NCBI RefSeq assembly: GCF_006716465.1
Contig: NZ_VFPB01000001.1
Location: 716,983 to 780,982 of the forward strand
DNA length: 64,000 nt
Reading direction: 5' to 3'
From: Pseudoxanthomonas sp. 3HH-4
GTDB lineage: Bacteria > Pseudomonadota > Gammaproteobacteria > Xanthomonadales > Xanthomonadaceae
Below, one piece after another: positions 35,567 through 44,800 of the stretch. How positions within the stretch are numbered: position 1 is the first letter of the stretch; every line of letters begins with the position of its first letter. The notes below the pieces were generated by a model. The model ran no database searches, was not told the DNA's origin, and saw only the letters and a program-made list of their open reading frames with translations. The translations under genes and the position numbers were made by a program.

Positions 35567-36310
35567 ATGTCGCCACACACCGATCACATCCTTGTCGTCG
35601 ACGATGACCGCGACATCCGGCAGATGGTGGGCGACTACCTGAAGCGAAATGGCCTGCGCGTCAGTCTGGCAGCGGACGGACGCGAGATGCGGGGTGTCCT
35701 GGATACCAGTGACGTGGATCTGGTCGTGCTTGACGTGATGATGCCGGGTGAAGATGGCCTGGCGCTCTGCAGGAACCTTCGCGCGGGAAAGCACCGCGCT
35801 GTTCCCGTGGTATTGCTCACGGCCCGTGACGACGAGACCGACCGGATCATCGGCCTTGAGATGGGAGCCGACGACTACGTCACCAAGCCTTTTTCCTCGC
35901 GTGAACTTCTGGCACGCATCAATGCCGTCATCCGGCGCGCGCGCATGCTGCCCCCGAATCTCCAGGTCTCCGAGGCCAGTAGATGGATCGGGTTCGGTGA
36001 CTGGCGATTGGATACAACCGCACGCCACTTGTTGGACACGGATGGGACGGCATATCCATTGAGCGGCGCCGAGTTCCGGCTCCTGCGTGTATTCATCGAT
36101 CATCCGCAGCGCGTACTGAGCCGCGACCAACTGTTGAACCTTACCCAGGGCAGGGACGCGGAGGTCTTTGACCGCTCCATTGATCTTCTCGTCAGTCGAT
36201 TGCGACAGCGCCTGGGCGACGGGGCACGTGAGCAGACGTACATAAAGACGGTGCGGAGCGAAGGCTACGTATTCAGCCAGACTGTCGTACTGGAGGGTGG
36301 AGAACCATGA
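35567..36310 (+). CDS. OmpR-family response regulator
   Basis: A 247-residue regulator starting at ATG 35567 (the frame is open 40 codons upstream, but that part precedes the receiver fold). Receiver: HILVVDDDRDIRQM, phospho-acceptor D56 in LVVLDVMMPGEDG, and Lys in DDYVTKPFSSREL. Winged helix: YPLSGAEFRLLRVFIDHP, FDRSIDLLVSRLRQRLGD and TVRSEGYVF. It overlaps the kinase gene by four bases (ATGA). Being divergent from the seven-gene redox block, it is the best candidate regulator of that block. Confidence 0.93.
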   Translation: MSPHTDHILVVDDDRDIRQMVGDYLKRNGLRVSLAADGREMRGVLDTSDVDLVVLDVMMPGEDGLALCRNLRAGKHRAVPVVLLTARDDETDRIIGLEMGADDYVTKPFSSRELLARINAVIRRARMLPPNLQVSEASRWIGFGDWRLDTTARHLLDTDGTAYPLSGAEFRLLRVFIDHPQRVLSRDQLLNLTQGRDAEVFDRSIDLLVSRLRQRLGDGAREQTYIKTVRSEGYVFSQTVVLEGGEP

Positions 36311-37665
36311 GTGGTCGGCGCAGTATCGCCACGCGATGGATGCCGAGAACGCTTCGATCGCGCCTTGTCATGATCCTGGGTGCGGGCTTGCTGCTCGCAC
36401 ACGCCCTGTCGTTTGCCCTGCTATTCGAAGAGCGTGCCGATGCCACGCGCTCGATGATGCTCAGGAATCTCTATGAGGACATTCCCGTCAGCGTCGCGCT
36501 GCTGGAGAAACTGCCCGACGATCAACGTGACGCCTGGATTCCGCGCCTCGAGCGCAGGACCTACCGCTATCTCCTGCGTCCAGCACTGCCTGGCGAGCCA
36601 TTGTCCACTGCGCGATCGCATGAGGTGACGGGGTTGATCGATGATGCGTTGGGGCATCAATATGCCTTGCGGCCCCGTGCAGTGTCCGCCACACCGGAAC
36701 GCTATGAGGTAGAGCTGACGCTCCGCGACGGGCAGCTTCTGACCATTGAAGTGACGCCGTCACTGATGCCGGTCGCACGATGGCTGCCTTGGGTTCTTGC
36801 GGCCCAGGTCATCTTGCTGTTGCTGTGTGTAGCGGTTGCCGTACGGCTGGCAACCCGGCCTCTTGCCCACCTCGCGAGAGCGGCCGAGCGCATGGATCCT
36901 GCTGGCGGCGGTGCGCAGCTGCCACAGGATGGCCCGTGGGAGGTCGCCCAGGCCGCGAGCGCGCTCAATGCTCTGCAGGCACGCGTGGCGACCCATGTCT
37001 CCGAGCGCACGCAGATCCTCGCAGCAATCTCACATGATCTGCAGACTCCGATTACTCGCTTGAGGCTGCGGGTCGAGGCGATGGACGCCAGCGCTGAGCA
37101 AGAGAAGCTGCTGGGCGATATCGACCACATCAGCCTGTTGGTGCGCGAAGGCCTGAACTACGCCCGCAGCGCGTCAGTCACGTTGGGCCCGGCGGTTCGC
37201 CTGGATATGACGGCCTTCCTGGAAAGTGTAGTGGCCGACTATCAGGACGCCGGACGCGCGGTGGCGCTCTCTATCGGCGACTCTGCGTCTCATGACACCC
37301 ATCCCCAGGTGTTGCGTCGAATCCTGCAGAACCTGGTCGACAACGCGCTCAACCACGCCGGTGACGTCGAGGCCAGACTCCGCATGGATGAAGCGGGGCG
37401 GATATGTATCGATGTGCTTGATCGTGGACCCGGTATTCCGCCCGAGCAGTTGGAGCATGTATTGAAACCCTTTCAGCGGCTCGAACCATCGCGGTGCCGC
37501 GGCACGGGCGGCACAGGCCTTGGGTTGGCCATCGCCCAGCAACTCACCCAGGCGCTCGGCGGCGCACTACGACTGTCGAATCGGGAAGGTGGCGGTCTCC
37601 AGGCGACGATCGAGTTGCGCTCCACGCCTTCGTCAACCGTTCACCACCAAGGCGCCTCCCGCTGA
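36307..37665 (+). CDS. Sensor histidine kinase partner of 35567
   Basis: The 452-residue kinase has two membrane helices (LVMILGAGLLLAHALSFALL, residues about 20-40, and WVLAAQVILLLLCVAVAVRL, about 160-180) enclosing a 120-residue periplasmic sensor part with no recognised fold. It then shows HAMP, H243 in AAISHDLQTPITRLRLRVEA, and an ATPase domain (ILQNLVDNALNHAG, DRGPGIPPEQ, GTGLGLAIAQQL). The layout is that of EnvZ/RstB-type kinases. It would phosphorylate the regulator encoded just upstream. The signal is unknown; neighbours suggest oxidative or chemical stress. Confidence 0.92.
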   Translation: MSGRRSIATRWMPRTLRSRLVMILGAGLLLAHALSFALLFEERADATRSMMLRNLYEDIPVSVALLEKLPDDQRDAWIPRLERRTYRYLLRPALPGEPLSTARSHEVTGLIDDALGHQYALRPRAVSATPERYEVELTLRDGQLLTIEVTPSLMPVARWLPWVLAAQVILLLLCVAVAVRLATRPLAHLARAAERMDPAGGGAQLPQDGPWEVAQAASALNALQARVATHVSERTQILAAISHDLQTPITRLRLRVEAMDASAEQEKLLGDIDHISLLVREGLNYARSASVTLGPAVRLDMTAFLESVVADYQDAGRAVALSIGDSASHDTHPQVLRRILQNLVDNALNHAGDVEARLRMDEAGRICIDVLDRGPGIPPEQLEHVLKPFQRLEPSRCRGTGGTGLGLAIAQQLTQALGGALRLSNREGGGLQATIELRSTPSSTVHHQGASR

Positions 37666-37770
37666 CACAATACCCGCCACCGAAGTGATCCCGGAGTCCG
37701 CTGGACGTGTGATAGCCCCGTTCCCCTGAGACGCACGAGCACCCCGCACTGGGGGGAGCTTCAGCTGTGA

Positions 37771-37800
37771 TCGCCCCATGTCGGGCGACTAAAGGAGGAA
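37771..37800 (+). promoter_or_regulatory. Hairpin, mini-ORF and strong SD ahead of ABC-F gene
   Basis: TCGCCC (37771-37776) pairs with GGGCGA (37783-37788). ATG 37778 inside it opens a four-codon frame (M-S-G-D-stop, ending 37792) that runs into the SD AAAGGAGGAA (37791-37800). Such leaders occur before inducible ABC-F genes; function here is inferred. Confidence 0.35.
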
Positions 37801-37803
37801 CCT

Positions 37804-39429
37804 ATGTCCGGCGCACGTGTTCGCGTTTCCCACCTCTCGTTTTCATGGCCAGACGGCACGCCTGTCTTCGCCGATTTGTCATTCGTCCTTGGCCCGTCGC
37901 GGATCGGTCTTGTCGCGCCCAATGGCGCGGGCAAGACAACGTTGCTACGCCTGTTGGCAGGCGAGCTTGCAACGCAGGCCGGTGCAGTCGACATCGCCGG
38001 TCGACCGGGCTATCTGCCGCAGCGCTGGAACAGCGCCTGCAACGCCACTGTCGCTGAGCTGCTGGGTGTCACCGACGCGCTGAAAGCGGTGGATGCGGTG
38101 CTCGCTGGCACAGCCGATGCCATACAGCTGGAGCGGGCGGACGGCCACTGGGACCTGCGCGAGCGCATCGCCTCGCAGCTGGCGGCATTCGGTCTGCATG
38201 ACGTCTGCCTGCAGCGGGACATCTCCAGTTTCAGCGGGGGCGAGGCGATGGCAATGGCGCTGGCGGCCCAGCTGCTGCGAGCGCCCGATGTCCTGCTGTT
38301 GGATGAACCCACCAATCACCTGGACCGGAAAGCACGCCAGCGCCTGCGCACCGTGCTGGAGTCGTTCCGTGGATGCCTCCTGGTGGCGAGCCATGATCGA
38401 GGTTTGCTGGAAGGCATGCAGGAAATCGCGGAACTACAACCCACGCGCCTTCGCATGGTCGGAGGCGGCTACAGTGCCTACCGGTCTGTAGCAGATCGCG
38501 AGCAGTCCGCTGCCGAGCAGCAGGTGCAACATCTACGCAAGGAACTGCGACGCGAGAAGCACGAGATGCAACAGGCTCGCGAGCGTGCGGACCGGCGCGC
38601 ATCCAATGCCGCGCGCAAGGCTCCCAACGCAGGGTTGCCCAGGATCGTCGCAGGTACGCTGGCACGCCGAGCCGAAGTGTCCGCCGGTAGGGCCGCCGGC
38701 GTGCATGGCGAACGTGTGGACCAGATGCGAAATGCACTGCAAAGCGCCGAGCAGGACGCATCTTCATCTGCCATGCCCCGCTTCTCATTGCCTGCCACGC
38801 GTGTAGGCCCCACACAACACGTGCTGACCGTGGAGAACGTGCAAGCTCTCGGCCAAGACGGGCCCCTGTGGGATGCGCGCGGCATGACGCTGACGATCCG
38901 CGGACCGGAGCGAATTGCACTGATGGGGGACAACGGCGTGGGTAAAACCACGTTCCTGCGAATTCTGGCGGGGGACATGACCCCCGCGGGGGGAGGGCGT
39001 CGCATCGGCGCCACCCGTGCAGCCTATCTCAGTCAACGCCTGGACCAGTTGGTGCCCGCGAAGTCGCTAGCCGAGAATCTTGCGGACACAGCCGCCCGCC
39101 TTCCACCCCAGGAGCGCGCTGACGTACTGGCACGGCTTGGATTCCGCGGCGATCGCATGAAATTGCCGGTCAGCGCGCTGTCAGGAGGAGAACGCCTCCG
39201 GGCAACGCTGACCTGTGTGCTGCATGCAGACGATGCCCCCCAGCTGCTGTTGCTGGACGAGCCTACGAATAACCTCGACCTGCAAGCCATTCTGCAACTT
39301 GAACAGTTGCTGCAGAACTACGAAGGCGCAATGGTCGTTGTAAGCCATGACACCGACTTCGTGAAATCCGTCAGTCCCACCCGATGTTTGAGTCTGACGG
39401 GAAAAGGTCTCGTTGAGTTGCCCAGTTGA
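37804..39429 (+). CDS. ABC-F family ATPase
   Basis: A 541-residue soluble protein with two ABC domains and no membrane segments. The first domain has Walker A PNGAGKTT (K44), signature FSGGEAMAMALA and Walker B VLLLDEPTNHLDR. The second has GDNGVGKTT (about residue 378), ALSGGERLRATL and LLLLDEPTNNLDL. A basic, coiled linker of about 100 residues (RKELRREKHEMQQARERADR onward) joins them; this is the element that enters the ribosome in ABC-F proteins. It therefore acts on translating ribosomes, either as a housekeeping factor or in antibiotic resistance. It is not one of the obvious core types (Uup, EttA) by arrangement. The SD is near-perfect. Confidence 0.9.
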   Translation: MSGARVRVSHLSFSWPDGTPVFADLSFVLGPSRIGLVAPNGAGKTTLLRLLAGELATQAGAVDIAGRPGYLPQRWNSACNATVAELLGVTDALKAVDAVLAGTADAIQLERADGHWDLRERIASQLAAFGLHDVCLQRDISSFSGGEAMAMALAAQLLRAPDVLLLDEPTNHLDRKARQRLRTVLESFRGCLLVASHDRGLLEGMQEIAELQPTRLRMVGGGYSAYRSVADREQSAAEQQVQHLRKELRREKHEMQQARERADRRASNAARKAPNAGLPRIVAGTLARRAEVSAGRAAGVHGERVDQMRNALQSAEQDASSSAMPRFSLPATRVGPTQHVLTVENVQALGQDGPLWDARGMTLTIRGPERIALMGDNGVGKTTFLRILAGDMTPAGGGRRIGATRAAYLSQRLDQLVPAKSLAENLADTAARLPPQERADVLARLGFRGDRMKLPVSALSGGERLRATLTCVLHADDAPQLLLLDEPTNNLDLQAILQLEQLLQNYEGAMVVVSHDTDFVKSVSPTRCLSLTGKGLVELPS

Positions 39430-39649
39430 TACGTGTCCGCTCCTGCCTTGGATTCAACCGATCGACGCAACGGTTTATCGATACCGTTCTGCCCGTGTTT
39501 CGTGGCCCAGCGTCTTGCGTGGCCATTCATCGAGCTGGCGTGCCATACCAATATGCGCACCGCCGTCCTGGGCGCGAAAGCAAGAAACGGATATCGGCTG
39601 GCGACACAGGCCGATAGATTCTCCCTACACAACGAGACGGGAGTTGCAG

Positions 39650-40420
39650 ATGGATGTACTTGCAGGGAAGGTGGCCATCATCACGGGAGCCAGTTCCGGC
39701 ATCGGACGTGCGACGGCCAAGCTGTTCGCGAGAGAAGGGGCGTGCGTGGTAGTGAGCGGGCGTCGTCAGGCCGAACTCGACGCGCTCGTCAGTGAAATCG
39801 AAGCAGAGGGTGGGTATGCAACCGCGGTTGCGGGCGACATCAAGGGCGAAGAAATTGCAAAGGCCCTGGTCGACACGGCCATCGACCAATTCGGTGGCCT
39901 TGATGTCGCATTCAACAATGCAGGGGTGTTGGGAGAGACCAAGCCCATCACGGAAATGTCGCTTGACGAATGGCACGAGACGCTCGACACCAATCTTGCC
40001 AGTGCGTTCCTTGGCGCCAAGTACCAGGTGCCGGCCATGCTGGCGCGCGGCGGCGGCTCGCTCATCTTCACATCCTCCTTCGTGGGCTACACGGCCGGCT
40101 TTCCCGGCATGGCGGCGTATGCCGCCAGCAAGGCGGGCCAGATCGGTCTGGTCAAGGCCTTGGCGGCCGAGTACGGCGCGAGCGGGATCCGGGTGAACGC
40201 TGTACTCCCCGGAGGCACCGACACGCCTGCCAGCATCACCAACGCGCCGGACGCCACGCCGGAGGTGCAGGCCTTCGTGGAGCGTATCCACGCGTTGAAG
40301 CGCATGGCCTCGCCAGAAGAGATCGCACGCTCCGTCCTGCATCTCGCATCGGATGCGTCCAGTTTCATCACGGGTACCGCTTTTTTCGTCGACGGCGGCG
40401 TGTCCATTACTCGAACCTGA
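39650..40420 (+). CDS. Short-chain dehydrogenase/reductase
   Basis: The 256-residue SDR starts at ATG 39650 (MDVLAGKVAIITGASSGIGR). It has the TGASSGIG cofactor motif (residues 12-19), an Asp-type dinucleotide loop region GDIKGEE, NNAGVLGETKP, the active-site motif in GMAAYAASKAGQIGLVKALA, and a C-terminal PEEIARSVLHLASDASSFIT ending DGGVSITRT. It is the third SDR in 10 kb, but differs in sequence from the other two. The 220 bases between the ABC-F gene and this start show no gene. Substrate unknown. Confidence 0.9.
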   Translation: MDVLAGKVAIITGASSGIGRATAKLFAREGACVVVSGRRQAELDALVSEIEAEGGYATAVAGDIKGEEIAKALVDTAIDQFGGLDVAFNNAGVLGETKPITEMSLDEWHETLDTNLASAFLGAKYQVPAMLARGGGSLIFTSSFVGYTAGFPGMAAYAASKAGQIGLVKALAAEYGASGIRVNAVLPGGTDTPASITNAPDATPEVQAFVERIHALKRMASPEEIARSVLHLASDASSFITGTAFFVDGGVSITRT

Positions 40421-40855
40421 CGTGGAATGATCTCCTCTTCGGGTCGAGGCTGTCTGGGAACTCAACGTGCCCGACGAACGAGCCCAGCTTTCAGGCCCGT
40501 GTCGGTTGAACAGCTGTTTCCCGTCCCGTGGCAGACCACGGGTACTTTGTCCCGACCGATTTGACAGCGTTGCTCAGGGCGCTTGCCTTCCAGGGCGTGG
40601 AGATGGCGATGCCGCGAAATGGTCACCAAGACGATTCCCTCAGTCTGCGGACATTGCGGTAGACGTACGCAACATTGACGCATTTGCCCCCGGGCATGGC
40701 AGTCAGCATCTGGAAAACCAGGGTGGCTGGGCGCTTGGTTCAGCCGATCCGCAATGCGTGGGAAGCTGCCGGGTGCGATATTTTTCCGCGCGCGCGTGGA
40801 CATAAGACGTGAAATGTGAGTTACGCTACATTTGCACCGTCGACTTCCTCTTTCC
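40421..40855. other. 435-base gene-free region before orphan response regulator
   Basis: No protein with recognisable sequence is found on either strand. It holds one possible terminator (CCCGTGG at 40525-40531 pairing with CCACGGG at 40536-40542, then TACTTTGT). The AT-richer end (40788-40835) probably carries the promoter of the regulator gene. Confidence 0.45.
40525..40550 (+). terminator. Possible terminator hairpin downstream of SDR
   Basis: Seven-base arms CCCGTGG/CCACGGG enclose a CAGA loop, followed by TACTTTGT. The T tail is weak and it lies 105 bases after the SDR stop. Confidence 0.35.
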
Positions 40856-41563
40856 ATGAGCCAACACGATCTGCCGTCTCCACGCGTTGCCGTTGTCGAG
40901 GATGAAGACGAACTGCGAGGCCTGATCGTTGAGGAGTTGAGCGAGCGCGGCTGCAACGTCGTGGGCCTGCCGAGTGCGGAAGCCCTGTACCGCCACATGA
41001 GTGTCCAGGCGCTCGACATCGTCGTCCTGGACATCGGCCTGCCCGGCGAGAGCGGGCTGGGGGTAGCGTCGCACCTGCGGCAGCTTGCCTCGGTGGGCAT
41101 CATCCTGCTGACCGGCCGCGGCGGCAAAAAGCTCATGGCGCAGAGCTTTGCGGTGGGGGCCGATCTTTTCCTCGCCAAGCCCGTCGATTACGACGTGCTG
41201 GCCGTGGCTGTCGCCAATCTCCATCGCCGGCTGGCACCCGCGATGAATGGCGCGGCATTGGATGACGAGGCAGCGCCCACCTGGTCGTTGTCCGACGCGG
41301 GCTGGACGTTGCATGGACCCGATGCCAGGACGCTGGCGCTCAGCGAGGCAGAACGCACGATCCTTGCACGGCTTCTGGAGCAGCCTGGCATGCCCGTATC
41401 CAGAACGGCCCTGATCGAGGTGCTGACCGATCAGCCCTGGGATTTCGATCCCCATCGACTGGACGTTCTGGTCCATCGTCTCCGCGGCAAGGTCAACAGC
41501 CGTTTTTCGCAGCCGCTGCCGCTGCGCGCCGTGCGTGGAATCGGCTACGTATTCGCACCCTGA
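40856..41563 (+). CDS. Orphan OmpR-type response regulator
   Basis: A 235-residue regulator with start ATG 40856. Receiver: RVAVVEDEDELRGLIVEEL, phospho-acceptor D59 in IVVLDIGLPGESG, and Lys in LFLAKPVDYD. The winged helix shows LALSEAERTILARLLEQPG, FDPHRLDVLVHRLRGKV and LRAVRGIGYVFAP. No histidine kinase is adjacent; the nearest kinases (36307 and 55852) have other partners or lie far away. It ends 245 bases before the giant DUF11 gene on the same strand, and both upstream regions contain AAAT(G)GTGAGTT, so it may control that cassette and itself (inference). Confidence 0.9.
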   Translation: MSQHDLPSPRVAVVEDEDELRGLIVEELSERGCNVVGLPSAEALYRHMSVQALDIVVLDIGLPGESGLGVASHLRQLASVGIILLTGRGGKKLMAQSFAVGADLFLAKPVDYDVLAVAVANLHRRLAPAMNGAALDDEAAPTWSLSDAGWTLHGPDARTLALSEAERTILARLLEQPGMPVSRTALIEVLTDQPWDFDPHRLDVLVHRLRGKVNSRFSQPLPLRAVRGIGYVFAP

Positions 41564-41585
41564 CACCTCCTTGCCGTGAGAAATG

Positions 41586-41600
41586 GTGAGTTTTAGTGAG
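41586..41600. promoter_or_regulatory. GTGAG direct repeat upstream of DUF11 cassette
   Basis: GTGAG at 41586 and 41596 is spaced 10 bp. A related element (AAATGTGAGTTAC, 40813-40825) lies upstream of the orphan regulator gene. It is a possible shared binding site of that regulator. Confidence 0.3.
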
Positions 41601-41654
41601 CCACCGTCATTGATGCGCATCCCCGCGCAATAGAGACTTTTCCCACATCCGGGG

Positions 41655-41808
41655 CCGACATCGGTACCGGAGCCGCACCGCGAAAGCGGTGATGTCTTCT
41701 CGCCATCCCGAGGGTCGCCCCCCCGCCACGGTTTCCGCCGTGACGCGGGCAAGGCCGTCCTGATGGCTTGCCGGGTTCGATCCGGCCAGGTGGAACAGGG
41801 GAAAGTCA
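41655..41808 (+). promoter_or_regulatory. Hairpin-rich 5' leader of the DUF11 giant gene
   Basis: Consecutive stems are visible. CACCGC-GAAA-GCGGTG (41676-41691) has a GNRA tetraloop. CACGG/CCGTG (41727-41742) follows. GGCAAG (41748-41753) pairs with CTTGCC (41767-41772), but GCCGG (41770-41774) pairs with CCGGC (41782-41786). The last two stems share bases 41770-41772 and exclude each other, ending 11 bases before the SD AGGGGAAAG (41797-41805). This is switch-like; I could not match a known riboswitch class by eye. Confidence 0.4.
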
Positions 41809-44800
41809 GTGAAAGAGCAGGGTGAGCCGACGTTGATCGGCGGATGCGCGCGCGCGCGCGTGGGTTCGACAGGGTGGTCGCTGCGGAATCGCAGCCGGAC
41901 GTGGCGCTGGATGACCCTGGCGACATGGCTGCTGGCACCTGTCGCACTGGCTGCCGATCTGCAGATCACGGACCTGTCCGACACGGGCTACGATCCGACC
42001 CCGGCCGGCGGTGAGGTGGTCTACAACGTCACGGTCGAGAACGGCGCGGCCGACACGGTGCCCAACGCCGTGGTCATCTTCGACCTGCCTGCAGGCACCA
42101 CGGCCGGCACGCTGCCGGCGTTCTGCAGCGCCGACGCCGGCGTGCCCGCGCGCGTGGTGTGCGCGGTGGGCGAATTGGTGGGCACGCAGACGGCGCAGGG
42201 CGCGCCGGTCAGTTTCCAGCTCGGCGTCGATACGGGCGGCCAGGCGCCGGGCACGGTGACGATGCGTGGCGCCATCGGATTCGGTACCGCGGTACCGCCT
42301 GCCGGCACGCCGATCACGGCGCTCACGCCAGGCGATGCGTTCTTCGCCAGCGACACCAACACCGCCAACAACCAGCGCAACGAAGCCACCACGCTGACGA
42401 CCGCCGGCGACCTGCGCCTGATCAAGAGCGCCACGCCGGATCCCGTTGTGGGTGGTGCCGAAGTCACCTATACGCTGACTGTCTTCAACGACGGCCCGAG
42501 CGCATCCACCAACTTCCGTGTCGTGGACACGCTGCCGGCGGCGGCGACGTACGTGGCCAGCAGCTTCAATGGCCCTGGCTGGACGTTCAACAGCGGCACC
42601 ATGACCGCGACTCACGCCGGCACGCTGGCGGTGGGGTCGAGCAGCAGCTTCACCTTCCGTGCCCGCGTGAATGCCGGCAGCGGCAACATCATCAACGCGG
42701 CGACGGTGGAAGCCATCGGCACGCCGGATGCGGATCCGAGCAACAACAATGCCGACGTCACCACCAGCATCACGCCGGGTGCCGACCTGGCACTGAGCAA
42801 GGCCGCGGCACCCGCGCCCGCGATCGCGGGCCAGTCCGTCACCTTCACCCTGACCGCGCGCAACCTCGGCCCGAGCGTGGCGCAGAACGTCAGCCTCACC
42901 GACGCGCTGCCGGCGGGCTTCGTGATCACCGGCGGCACCCAGCCGGGTGGCTGGACCTGCAGCAACGATGGCGCCAACGGCACGCGGACGTGCACGCGCG
43001 CGGCGGCCATGCCGGTCGGTGCGGTGGAAACACTGACCATCGTCGCCACCGTGCCCTCCACGGGCGCCAACAGCAGCGGCGACGTCACCAACACGGCGAC
43101 GATCACCTCCACCACGCCGGATCCGAACGGTCCCGTTCTGGGCGTGAACAACAACGATGGCAGCGTCACCTTCACCGTGCTGGCCGACGGTGCCGACCTG
43201 TCGATGACCAAGAGCAAGTCGCCGGCGCTGGTCGCGGTGTGGGATGGCATCGGCCCCGACACCGACAGCCGAATGACGTCGCTGATCCGCGTGCGCAACC
43301 TGGGGCCGCGCGCCGCCAGCGGGCAGGTGCAGGTGGTCGACGAACTCGCGGCGGGTGAAGAGTTCGTGTCCGCGTCCGGTCCGTGGACCTGCGCGGTCGA
43401 CAATCCGTACGCGGTGCCGCCCGCGCGGCAGCGCGTGACCTGCGACCTGAATGCCGGTTCGCTTCCGCTGGCGGTGAACACCAACTCGCCGCAGCTGCAG
43501 ATCATCAGCCGCGCGCGTGCCGCAGGTGCGCTGACCAACACCGCGTGCACCGGCGGCTCCAACGGTTCGGTCGAACCGCTGACGGCCGGCGGCATCGACC
43601 AGGATCCAGAAGCCGGCAACGACTGCAGTGGCGCGGGCACCCGCACCACCGACGAGCGCGCCGACCTGCGCATCGCCAAGCAGACCAATGGCCCGGGCGA
43701 TGCGGACAACGTGCTGACCGCCGCGCAGGACACGGTGACCTACACGCTCACCATCACCAACGACGGCCCGGACAGCACCACCGGCATCGTGGTGAACGAT
43801 GCGATCCCGGGTTTCGTGGCCGGCCGCACCACCGTCAGCGCGAACGCACCCGCGGGCTGGAACTGCACGACCGGCGGGTCGGTCGTGTGCCGTTCCGGCA
43901 CCACGGCCCTGGCGAATGGCGCCAGTGCCAGCATCGTACTGACGGTGCAGCGCGCGCTCTTCGACAGTGCCGGCCTTGGGGCTGGAACCTGTGGTGGCGT
44001 GCCTACGACCAATGCGTTCTGCAATACCGCCGGGGTCGGCATCGATGCCGCCGTGGCGGGGTCGGTCGGCGAGATCAACGCGGGCAACAACAACGCGTCG
44101 GACTGGCTGCGGATCGATCGCGTCGCCAATGTGCAGACCACGACGAAGAGCATCACCTCGGGCGCGACCGGCCAGGCTGGCGTCAACACGACCTACGTGA
44201 TGTCGTTCCGCAACCAGGGGCCGTCGACGGCGCCGGGCGTGGTGTTCCGCGATGTGTTCACGCTGCCCGCCGACGATGCCGGCTTCGTGCTGATGTCGGC
44301 CACGCGCACCGGTGGCGGCACCGCCGCTTGCACGGCCACGCCCGGTCCCGGCATCACCACGGCGCCTGCCGCAGGTGGCGTGTCGTATGCCAATCCGACG
44401 GCGGGCACCGCACAGGTCACGCTGACCTGCGCGCCGCTGGCGCTGGCCAATGGCCAGACCGAAAGCCTGACGGTGGTGATCCGTCCGAACGTCAACGTCG
44501 GCAACACCGGACGCGTGTTCACCAACGTGGCGGACTTCTTCTTCGACCGCAACAACGACGGCACGCCCGATCCGGCCAGCGGTTCGGATGCCAATGGCAG
44601 CTTCGATTTCAATACCGACGACAGCGCCGGCGACGACCAGCGCAGCGCCAGCCTGCCGTTCAACAGCGGCAGCGTGGACCTGATCACCAACAAGGTGGAT
44701 ACCGGCTTCGCCGGCGGCGTGGATCCGTTGGGCTACGACGCTGTCACCCCGGCCAACAACGCCATCACGTATCGCGTCACCGTGCGCAACAACGGACCGT

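Noticed and set aside
30132-40420. Genomic island bounded by integrase, tRNA or direct repeats
   Set aside because: The gene content looks accessory, but I found no integrase, tRNA or flanking att-like repeat.
41770-41790. tRNA T-arm-like GGGTTCGATCC
   Set aside because: No acceptor stem, D-arm or anticodon arm around it; part of the leader hairpin.
41564-41808. Match to the c-di-GMP-I riboswitch
   Set aside because: It has a GNRA hairpin and a GCCGGGTT segment, but the conserved ACGCAAAGCC joining region is not found. Kept only as an unclassified leader.
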